Of a DNA stretch of 64,000 bases, positions 54,771 through 64,000 are shown one piece after another. Made by a program: the position numbers and the translations under genes. Positions within the stretch are counted from its first letter, which is position 1, and every line of letters begins with the position of its first letter. The notes beneath the pieces were generated by a model. It saw only the letters and a program-made list of their open reading frames with translations. It did no database searches and was not told the origin of the DNA. This stretch comes from Hofstenia miamia (taxonomy: Eukaryota; Xenacoelomorpha; Acoela): the NCBI GenBank assembly GCA_004352715.1, contig SCFE01000068.1, positions 1,725,944 through 1,789,943 of the forward strand, read 5' to 3'.

Positions 54771-55510
54771 AAAACATCTTTGAAATNATATGCAATAGTG
54801 AAATGTCAAACAAAACCTTGCTGGATTAATCATAGATGGTTTTCTAGATGGTAAAGAAACGTCAGAATTTATTATTTTATTTTCTTACTAATGTATTAAC
54901 ATAGCAAATTTCATACGCGCGAAATTGAAGATATTTCTCAGATTATTAAACGAACCTAATTTCTTCCTATACACCCTTTTCAAAACCTTCACCGAGTAAT
55001 TCGGTAGCTCACTGCTCATATATACACTAGTAAATACGTTTGGAAAATTTGGCAAATATTTGGATAAAAATGGCAATATTCCAAATATTTGGCAAATATT
55101 TGCCAAATAATTAGTACATTCATTAATTTACAGCTTATTTGAATAAATCAACATGTACATAATATATTATGGAGTATTTCAAAGATTTTTGAAACCAATA
55201 GTCCATAGTTAGAGACTAGTGTTTTAACCTGTGCTCTTTTATATTTTTTATGTTCATACCAGAAATAATTTTTAACATACTTATAAATGTTTAAGTTATA
55301 ATTCATATAATTGCCAAAATTCTGAGCAAATTGTTACGGAATATAAACAAGATTAATTGGAATATTTTCAATGTTGCATTAGTTAGAAATAATGATGTTG
55401 ACTTGCATATCAATGCATTATTGCAATTAATTGGCAGTTGATTGCTATAGTTGAGCCCATGATTAGAAGACATAGATCTTCTGTATACACTTTAATGTAT
55501 ACTGTCAAGG
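54771..55510. repeat. Duplicated block, copy 1
   Basis: Matches 59607-60405 in the same orientation. The single N at 54787 replaces about 90 bp that the other copy has between CATCTTTGAAAT and ATATGCAATAG. Contains nested CCAAATATTTGGCAAATATTTG motifs absent or rearranged in the other copy. Confidence 0.75.
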
Positions 55511-56107
55511 CAGTTTAATCATTTCGCCATTAAAGGCAGGGCAGCTACCCCCTCTTGCCCTTGCTTGCGGCGCTTATGTGCGGAATCCAAATATGCACAA
55601 GTCGCCATGGCCAAGTTTTTTATGTACAAAGCGGCATCTAAAATTTACTAACAGTGCCATCTATAAGAATAGGGTAGACCGGGGCAGAACGGACATGGTG
55701 AATTAGGGTAGACCGGGGCAGAACGGACATGGTGAATTAATATAATTCATTTGCATAAATGGCTAGCGCAATGCATGAGTTGATTTGAGCTCATTTCCTA
55801 TTGGATAACGAACCAAACATCGATATCAAATTTCATGCACTGGTTTGTCTTGATTGTGCAATGAAATATAACATTCTAAATTAACCGGTCTATGAGCTTT
55901 ATAGAGAATCACAGATTTCACATCTTAAAATACAAACAGTAAGAAAAGACTTCAATTCATTTCTAATAAATATTGTTTTATTATGCATGTACAATGCACA
56001 AATAGGCATCCCAAAAAGTTATTGTCAGATATTATTTCTCTTATAGTAGTTTATTCATAAACCAAAATATACGGGGCAGAATGGTCAATTGCATATTTCT
56101 TTTAGAA

Positions 56108-57581
56108 ATGGTAAGAAATTACAAAAGAAAGACGAATCAAGGCAGCTATGGCAAGCAGGCATTAACACAAGCAGTAGAGGTTATCCAGAAAAATGAGATT
56201 AGGCTGGCTGATGCTGTACACGAATTTGGAATACCACGTACCACTCTGTTGAGGCATCTATCGAACCCCCAGACACAGTCTCGTGGGAATTTTCGAACAA
56301 TTTTCACAAAAGAACAAGAGAATATTTTAAAGAGTCGAATATTGTACCTTGCTGACAGAGGATTTCCTTTAAAGGTAAAAGGAGTATGTCAAATGGTGTA
56401 TGGCATGTATCGGCGAAAAATTTCTTCGTGTAAAAGGGGTAATCGACAAGCCACATCTTATCTACAATTGCGATGAGACAGCGCCTACAAGTGGAAAAAA
56501 GGTTGTAGCAAAAAAGGGCAGTAGGACTGTATCTAAGGTGCAATTTGGCAAGTGAGGAACATTGACTACCTTGTTACCATGTACAAACGTGTTGGGTGAA
56601 TTTATACCGCCGTTTTTATTTTTTCGGGGAACAAATGCCCTGGACAGCTCCAATTATCCACAAGGAACCAGATTACACACCTCAAAAACAGGTTATATAG
56701 ACAAACAAATATTTTTAGAGTTTTTAAAGTCGTTTGTGCGCAGTTGTCGCAGAGAGAATGGTTTTCCAACAATTCTTATCATGGATGGACATGGGTCTCA
56801 TATGGGAATTAAAAGGGTTGCTAACAATGTTGATAGTATATGCCTGCCTCCGCATACCAGCCATCGTTTACAGCCGCTTGATGCACATTTTAATAAAGCA
56901 CTCCAGCAGAAGTGGTCGGAACTTCAGGTCTTTCTTAGAGATTCTGACAAAGTCGTGCTAACAAAATTCGATTTTCATCAAATACTTAACCCCGTGTGGA
57001 CGAATATAATGAAGTCCGGCAGGCATTTGATATTTAAGGGTTTCAATCATTGCGAACTCTATCCATTTCACAACCCAACATCGTATAGGGATTTCATAAT
57101 TTCGTCGTCTTTTTTCAATGAAGAAACTGACACATGTGAGAAACAGGGTGAACTGATGCAATGCTCCATCAAGGATCTGGGCCCAACGACGCCAGTTAAT
57201 GCTTGCTTTCAAAAAGCTTTACGAATTATTTCGCCATCCTCTCAAAAAATTGCAAAACCCCCATCACAAGCAGCCCCATATTGCAATAACAACGTTAGAC
57301 AAATTTATCCGAAAAAAATCAGACTAAAAAAACCGCTAATCTGGAACTGCTCAAAAGGGCACTGCCTCTACAAAACGAAAGTTGGCTGTGTTGGATTCTA
57401 GTGAGCCTAGTAAGCGAGTTCAGAAATCAAAAGCAAAGAATAAACATGCACTTCAGATTAAATGTCCACTTTGTGGATCACTTTTTGGAGGCAATGAAAA
57501 AAACAGATATTTTCGAGTGTACTATATGTACATTATGGGTTTGTGAGAACAGTTTTGTGTCAAACACATGTGCAGAATGCG
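56108..57581 (+). pseudogene. Pogo/Tigger-like transposase, broken
   Basis: The likely start is ATG 56108 (MVRNYKRKTN), followed by a psq-type helix-turn-helix (AVEVIQKNEIRLADAVHEFGI, PRTTLLRHL). Roughly 100 codons of the CENP-B-like domain are missing after KGVCQMVYGM. Another frame resumes VIDKPHLIYNCDETAP (first Asp). A TGA follows QFGK. The long frame 56562-57401 has PTILIMDGHGSH (second Asp) and HTSHRLQPLDAHFNKAL (third Asp). Last comes a cysteine-rich finger in shifting frames (KCPLCGSLF, FECTICTLWVCEN, SNTCAEC). If the hAT and one target copy are ignored, the frame reads on to Asp and a TAA stop two codons later, so the transposase end is known. Confidence 0.85.
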
Positions 57582-58182
57582 CAGGGGCGCACCCAGCTTT
57601 TTTTTGTGGAGGGGAACTATTCTTTAGATTATATATATATATATATCTTTAAAAAATTCTTACTTTCTTATTTCTTAGTTATTCCAACCAAAAACTTAGG
57701 CCAAATTCTTGCAGGCTTGAATCATGCCCAACTCAACTTTTAAGAAAATGTGCTCACTGAAGTTGAAAATTCTAGATTGAATTTTTTCAGGAATAGATAA
57801 TACTGATTTTCAATTTCAAAACGTTGATTAAGACATTGTATAATATTCACTATAACTGTTGTGCAATAGTTTATTTTTTTCAATTTCAGCCCCTTTTTTC
57901 CAATAGCTCAGTCGAGCCTCAACCCACCGCGGCTCTGACTTCAACTCCTGTTAGCAGAAGAGAGAAAAGGACAGAGGATCATTCCGTATTAAGAATGTGC
58001 TGCCACAAAATAGTTTTTTTTACTTTTTGTAGCTTGTTAAAATTTAAATAATACATTATTTCTCTGTTTTTTTAGCATTGCTATGTAATTCACCATATTT
58101 CACTACAGGTAAAAAATACAGAAACCGTGTCCAAATTATTTTCACATTTTGCAAAATATAATTTAATAGAAAATTTCATTCA

Positions 58183-58501
58183 AAATTGCTATATTTCTCA
58201 TTGCTAGTTTCGCTTTTGGCAATAATTGGAATGAAAATAATAGATAAGAAATCATAGCATAAAAACTAAGCATAACACATAAAAACTTTTTTAAAAGAAA
58301 AAACATCGTTGTGAGATAACAAACAAAATTACGAGTGCTTCANAAATTGCTATATTTCTCATTGCTAGTTTCGCTTTTGGCAATAATTGGAATGAAAATA
58401 ATAGATAAGAAATCATAGCATAAAAACCAAGCATAACACATAAAAACTTTTTTAAAAGAAAAAACATCGTTGTGAGATAACAAACAAAATTACGAGTGCT
58501 T
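58183..58501. repeat. Direct duplication across single N 58342
   Basis: The 159 bp before the N and the 159 bp after it differ by about one base. The terminal part of the same sequence appears again at 62028-62168, right after the second gap. Confidence 0.9.
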
Positions 58502-58606
58502 CATACTTCTGTTAGCACTAAGAAAAATTTAAGTTAAATGTTGCCAGAAATCGTAATCACTAAAAGCAAATTTGGTTCTGCATAGATACCTTACGTATAA
58601 GCTGTG

Positions 58607-59606
58607 NNNNNNNNNNNNNNNNNNNNNNNNNNNNNNNNNNNNNNNNNNNNNNNNNNNNNNNNNNNNNNNNNNNNNNNNNNNNNNNNNNNNNNNNNNNNNN
58701 NNNNNNNNNNNNNNNNNNNNNNNNNNNNNNNNNNNNNNNNNNNNNNNNNNNNNNNNNNNNNNNNNNNNNNNNNNNNNNNNNNNNNNNNNNNNNNNNNNNN
58801 NNNNNNNNNNNNNNNNNNNNNNNNNNNNNNNNNNNNNNNNNNNNNNNNNNNNNNNNNNNNNNNNNNNNNNNNNNNNNNNNNNNNNNNNNNNNNNNNNNNN
58901 NNNNNNNNNNNNNNNNNNNNNNNNNNNNNNNNNNNNNNNNNNNNNNNNNNNNNNNNNNNNNNNNNNNNNNNNNNNNNNNNNNNNNNNNNNNNNNNNNNNN
59001 NNNNNNNNNNNNNNNNNNNNNNNNNNNNNNNNNNNNNNNNNNNNNNNNNNNNNNNNNNNNNNNNNNNNNNNNNNNNNNNNNNNNNNNNNNNNNNNNNNNN
59101 NNNNNNNNNNNNNNNNNNNNNNNNNNNNNNNNNNNNNNNNNNNNNNNNNNNNNNNNNNNNNNNNNNNNNNNNNNNNNNNNNNNNNNNNNNNNNNNNNNNN
59201 NNNNNNNNNNNNNNNNNNNNNNNNNNNNNNNNNNNNNNNNNNNNNNNNNNNNNNNNNNNNNNNNNNNNNNNNNNNNNNNNNNNNNNNNNNNNNNNNNNNN
59301 NNNNNNNNNNNNNNNNNNNNNNNNNNNNNNNNNNNNNNNNNNNNNNNNNNNNNNNNNNNNNNNNNNNNNNNNNNNNNNNNNNNNNNNNNNNNNNNNNNNN
59401 NNNNNNNNNNNNNNNNNNNNNNNNNNNNNNNNNNNNNNNNNNNNNNNNNNNNNNNNNNNNNNNNNNNNNNNNNNNNNNNNNNNNNNNNNNNNNNNNNNNN
59501 NNNNNNNNNNNNNNNNNNNNNNNNNNNNNNNNNNNNNNNNNNNNNNNNNNNNNNNNNNNNNNNNNNNNNNNNNNNNNNNNNNNNNNNNNNNNNNNNNNNN
59601 NNNNNN
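58607..59606. other. Assembly gap, 1000 N
   Basis: Default-size gap inside the hAT element. Confidence 0.95.
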
Positions 59607-60405
59607 CATCTTTGAAATAGACACTGTCAATTTTTCTATTGAAAATCAACGTCGGGAATAAAATTTTTAAAAATCCTTGCAAGTTCTTTAAGAGATCAAT
59701 GACATCATATGCAATAGTGAAATGTCAGACAAAACCTTCCTGACAAGGATTAATCATAGATGCTTTTCTAGATGATAAAGAAACGTCAGAATTTATTATT
59801 TTATTTTCTCACTAATGTATTAACATAGCACATTTCATACGCGCGAAAATGAAGATAATATTTCTCAGATTATTAAACGAACCTAATTTCTTCCTATGCA
59901 CCCTTTTCAAAACCTTCGCCGAGTAATTCGGTAGCTCACTGCTCACATTAGGAATATACCCTAGTAAATACGTTTGGAAATGTGTACAATTTGTATATTC
60001 ATTAATTTACAGCTTATTTGAATAAATAAACATTTAAGTAATATATAATAGACTATTTCAAACATTTTTGAAACCAATTGTCTATAGTTATGGACTAGTC
60101 TTTTAACCTGCGTTCTTTTACATTTTTATGTGCATACCACAAATAATTTTTAAATCTAACATACTTATAAATGTTTAAGTTATAATTCATAATTGCCAAA
60201 ATTCTAAGCAAATTGTTACGAAATATAAACAAGATTAATTGGAATATTTTCAATGTTGCATTAGTTAGAAATTATGATGTTGACTTGCATGTCAATGCAT
60301 TATTGGAATTTGTTGGCAGTTGATTGCTGTAGTTTAGACCTTGATTAGTCGGTCTTGGAGCTCTACGTCTTCTGTATACACTTTAATGTATATTGTGAAG
60401 GCTGC
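59607..60405. repeat. Duplicated block, copy 2
   Basis: Matches 54771-55510, with the missing 90 bp present. It lies between the two 1000-N gaps. Confidence 0.75.
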
Positions 60406-60469
60406 TGTTATAAATAACTAAAGCTGATGAGTTTAAGGCTTTTCATAAATGTATGAGTGCAATTGTTTA

Positions 60470-60660
60470 ATATATATCATAAATTCTAAAAAATTCACTT
60501 AGCACAAAACTTGAAAAATTTGCCAAATATTTAGAAAGTTTGCATAAAATTTGGAAAATATGCCAAATATTTGGAATTTATTTGCAAATCCTTTCCAAAT
60601 ATTTAGCAATAATTTCGCAATTTTTTTCCAAATTTTCCAAATTTATTTACTAGGGTTTTC
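60470..60660. repeat. CCAAATATTTGG-type short repeats
   Basis: Repeated GCCAAATATTT and TTTGGAAAAT words. Similar motifs occur at 55035-55110 in the other duplicated block. Confidence 0.6.
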
Positions 60661-60875
60661 AAATCTTGATGAAATATGATCTAGTGAAATAACCAAAACA
60701 ACATTAAAATAATATTGTCCGTTATTGCTGATAAACGGACTGATTTCTAAAACCCGAAATGACGTCAAATAACAGGCGTTATTGCAGATCAGAGGACTCT
60801 GATTCCTAAAAGCAGAAGTGACGTCAAATAACATGCTAAGGGTTTACGTCATCATATGTTAAAAATTCATAGTTT

Positions 60876-61027
60876 AGGGTTTAGGTCTATAAAATATTGA
60901 AAAATTTAGGTTTAGGTTATAGGGTTTAGGTTTAAGAAACGTTACGTTGTGACTTGGGTTAGGGTTTAGGTCTATAAAATAATGTAAAATTTAGGTTTAG
61001 GTTATAGAGTTTAGGTTTAAGAAACGT
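60876..61027 (+). repeat. 85-bp tandem repeat with TTTAGG words, running into a gap
   Basis: The unit begins AGGGTTTAGGTCTATAAAAT at 60876 and again at 60961. Each unit holds several TTTAGG/TTAGGG-like words and ends TTTAAGAAACGT. The second unit is cut by the gap at 61028, so the array is probably longer. Confidence 0.85.
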
Positions 61028-62027
61028 NNNNNNNNNNNNNNNNNNNNNNNNNNNNNNNNNNNNNNNNNNNNNNNNNNNNNNNNNNNNNNNNNNNNNNNNN
61101 NNNNNNNNNNNNNNNNNNNNNNNNNNNNNNNNNNNNNNNNNNNNNNNNNNNNNNNNNNNNNNNNNNNNNNNNNNNNNNNNNNNNNNNNNNNNNNNNNNNN
61201 NNNNNNNNNNNNNNNNNNNNNNNNNNNNNNNNNNNNNNNNNNNNNNNNNNNNNNNNNNNNNNNNNNNNNNNNNNNNNNNNNNNNNNNNNNNNNNNNNNNN
61301 NNNNNNNNNNNNNNNNNNNNNNNNNNNNNNNNNNNNNNNNNNNNNNNNNNNNNNNNNNNNNNNNNNNNNNNNNNNNNNNNNNNNNNNNNNNNNNNNNNNN
61401 NNNNNNNNNNNNNNNNNNNNNNNNNNNNNNNNNNNNNNNNNNNNNNNNNNNNNNNNNNNNNNNNNNNNNNNNNNNNNNNNNNNNNNNNNNNNNNNNNNNN
61501 NNNNNNNNNNNNNNNNNNNNNNNNNNNNNNNNNNNNNNNNNNNNNNNNNNNNNNNNNNNNNNNNNNNNNNNNNNNNNNNNNNNNNNNNNNNNNNNNNNNN
61601 NNNNNNNNNNNNNNNNNNNNNNNNNNNNNNNNNNNNNNNNNNNNNNNNNNNNNNNNNNNNNNNNNNNNNNNNNNNNNNNNNNNNNNNNNNNNNNNNNNNN
61701 NNNNNNNNNNNNNNNNNNNNNNNNNNNNNNNNNNNNNNNNNNNNNNNNNNNNNNNNNNNNNNNNNNNNNNNNNNNNNNNNNNNNNNNNNNNNNNNNNNNN
61801 NNNNNNNNNNNNNNNNNNNNNNNNNNNNNNNNNNNNNNNNNNNNNNNNNNNNNNNNNNNNNNNNNNNNNNNNNNNNNNNNNNNNNNNNNNNNNNNNNNNN
61901 NNNNNNNNNNNNNNNNNNNNNNNNNNNNNNNNNNNNNNNNNNNNNNNNNNNNNNNNNNNNNNNNNNNNNNNNNNNNNNNNNNNNNNNNNNNNNNNNNNNN
62001 NNNNNNNNNNNNNNNNNNNNNNNNNNN
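61028..62027. other. Assembly gap, 1000 N
   Basis: Default-size gap following the 85-bp tandem repeat. Confidence 0.95.
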
Positions 62028-62818
62028 TCGTTGTGAGATAAAAAACAAAATTACGAGTGCTTCATACTTCTGTTAGCACTAAGAAAAATCTAAGTTAAAT
62101 GTTGTCAGAAATCGTAATCACTAAAATCAAATTTGGTTCTGCATAGATACGTTATGTATAAGCTGTGATCATTGTTTAATATCTTTAGGTTTGACATCAC
62201 AATATGAGGCGTGTGACAGAAAGATAGCAATGGTGCGAAATAGGGTTAATGTTATGCCTTTAATATAAAAAAAGTGAATTCGTTAGTGGAAGCATAATGT
62301 ATATTTTGGTCATCAAACTGTGCTGTACACATGCAATAGCCAATACTGTATTAATTTACTAGGCAGGACAATAATGATATTCGAATTGGGACTTTATTAT
62401 ATTTCACCAAGATTTCCACCCATTAATGCTTGTAAGAACGTTCTTAGTGAACCTAAATAATTGTAAATTATAGGTAATTTTTCTTCTTCTAAAGTATTCA
62501 ATAGATTAATCGATTTCCAATTATTGTAATAATTGCTATATAAATTAATTATTGCTTACCCCTGCAGATAGATTTGAACCAATGCTTAATATATATGTAC
62601 TATGTTATCATATCAGCATACATTTCATGAGGAATGGAAGCATCTGTGCTCTGTTGAGGGGAGGGAGGAACGTTCCCTCAGTTCCCTCCTCTGGGTGCGC
62701 CTCTGAGAATGCGATTAAAGAAGATTTCGGGTTTCTTTATACAATAACTTTACCACAAAAACTTTTTAATAAAAATGTCCGTTATGCCCCGTGCTTGTCC
62801 ATTTCACCCCGATGTTAT

Positions 62819-63454
62819 ACTGAATGTGTATTGTATAAGCTTTATTCTGTACTATTCAACCAGGATTTTATTACTATCAGCAATATTGTGTATTTAAACA
62901 TTTATTTTGAATAAAATAATTCCTGTTAGAAAATTGCGTTGGCTAGGCGTTTATAGCTTTGGGGTTTGTATTTCTAATAACGATTTATTTGTGCAGTCAC
63001 GTACTAGTGGAATTTTTCCCAAAAAGATAATATTTACCTAGCAAATTAATTTTCTGTACTGTCGAATTCTGGGACAAGAGTATTCTAACGACAGCTCTTA
63101 TCTCTGACAATTTACCAAAAATTTCTCTCTCTGTTAGTAAACTTGTATTAACCCAATGTACGTTTATTAAGCCACTGAAAACTTTACGTGGAAATGTTTA
63201 TTTTGTAATTCGCTAAAGCACTTTATCAGCTTAGAATTTGGCTGTAATGAGAACAACAATCTGCGTTATCTGCTCAGTGTTGCTAAATTTAGTTACTAAG
63301 TGTCACGGAGGGCGTTGCCTTCGTTTGAACCAGTTTACACAACAGCGAACTAGTGCAGATTACTGATGTCAATCAGGATTACGTTTCAAGTTTTAAGAGA
63401 AAAGTGCACGATAAACTATTAAAATAACACAATAGCCAATACCTCAGAGGCGCA
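62819..63454. other. No gene seen
   Basis: Flank between the pogo element and the second hAT copy. No coding frame or repeat recognised. Confidence 0.5.
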
Positions 63455-64000
63455 CCCAGAGGGGGGGGACTGGGGGAACGTTCCCCCTCCCCTCAACAGA
63501 GCACAGATGCTTCAATTCCTCATGAAATGTATGCTGATATGATAACATAGTACATATATATTAAGCATTGCTTCAAATCTATCTGCAGGGGTAAGCAATA
63601 ATTAATTGATATTGCAATTATTACAATAATTGGAAATCGATTAATCTATTGAATACTTTAGAAGAAGAAAAATTACCTATAATTTACAATTATTTAGGTT
63701 CACTAAGAACGTTCTTACAAGCATTAATGGGTGGAAATCTTGGTGAAATATAATAAAGTCCCAATTCGAATATCATTATTGTCCTGCCTAGTAAATTAAT
63801 ACAGTATTGGCTATTGCATGTGTACAGCACAGTTTGATGACCAAAATATACATTATGCTTCCACTAACGAATTCACTTTTTTTATATTAAAGGCATAACA
63901 TTAACCCTATTTCGCACCATTGCTATCTTTCTGTCACACGCCTCATATTGTGATGTCAAACCTAAAGATATTAAACAATGATCACAGCTTATACATAACG
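63447..64000. mobile_element. Second hAT copy, opposite orientation, runs off the window
   Basis: CAGAGGCGCACCCAG at 63455 starts a block that is the reverse complement of 62150-62705 up to the window edge. The octamer before it is CAATACCT, which predicts the same octamer after its far end. It is the same family as the element at 57582-62705. Confidence 0.88.

Larger units (their letters stand above)
57574..62713. mobile_element. hAT-type element inside the pogo element
   Basis: Ends CAGGGGCGCACCCAG (57582) and, inverted, CAGAGGCGCACCCAG (ending 62705), flanked by identical octamers AGAATGCG at 57574-57581 and 62706-62713. An 8-bp duplication with CAGxGGCGCACCC ends indicates the hAT superfamily. 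No transposase was found in the sequenced parts. Two 1000-N gaps lie inside and the contig order between them is doubtful, so the 5.1-kb span is probably inflated. Confidence 0.9.
55670..62818 (+). mobile_element. Pogo/Tigger-like element, interrupted by a hAT element
   Basis: The left end has a 34-bp unit (TAGGGTAGACCGGGGCAGAA...) twice in tandem at 55670-55737. The right end at 62775-62815 carries the reverse complement CGGGGCATAACGGACAT, matching CGGGGCAGAACGGACAT of the left, plus a second GGGG...GGACA motif. Between them lies a DDE transposase split at its last codons by the hAT insertion at 57582-62705. Without that insertion the element is about 2 kb, a normal length for the group. Confidence 0.8.

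Overview
The window is AT-rich DNA from an invertebrate animal. The evidence is a nicotinic-type Cys-loop receptor gene with GT..AG introns, a C2H2 zinc-finger gene, and a wide range of metazoan transposons. I cannot name the species: the base composition and element mix would fit a cnidarian, a mollusc or another invertebrate. There are six N runs (three of exactly 1000) and six isolated single Ns. Several single Ns lie between two near-identical copies of the same sequence, so some duplications are probably unmerged haplotypes.

1-11.6 kb: two decayed Polinton/Maverick (adintovirus-like) copies joined head to head. The left copy reads leftward: PLA2-domain gene, integrase C-terminus with chromodomain, protein-primed DNA polymerase B, minor virion protein. 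The right copy reads rightward: packaging ATPase (divergent), PLA2 gene, integrase, polymerase C-terminus, virion proteins. They carry different deletions. A two-dyad element recurs upstream of four start codons, and a piece of non-LTR reverse transcriptase sits in the same intergenic spot in both copies.

11.6-25 kb: a host acetylcholine-receptor-like gene on the minus strand, with four exons found (24.95, 24.02, 18.81 and 13.93 kb). Its introns hold a hAT MITE, a THAP fragment, mariner and L2/CR1 relics, a Tc3-like element with bipartite inverted repeats and its own intron, a complete-length ISL2EU element (YqaJ nuclease plus THAP-DDE transposase) and a third Polinton polymerase relic.

25-50 kb: mostly decayed repeats: two Penelope-like elements, a Ty3-like relic with a nested MITE, a non-autonomous piggyBac, two copies of a P-element/THAP9-like transposase fragment on duplicated haplotype contigs, a Tc1-like relic and three non-LTR pieces.

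51.7-53.6 kb: a minus-strand C2H2 gene with 14 intact fingers in a three-finger higher-order pattern and a decayed 3' tail.

54.7-64 kb: a pogo/Tigger-like element (55.67-62.82 kb) disrupted by a hAT element with a perfect 8-bp target duplication. A second hAT copy in the opposite orientation runs off the right edge. The scaffold inside the hAT is unreliable.
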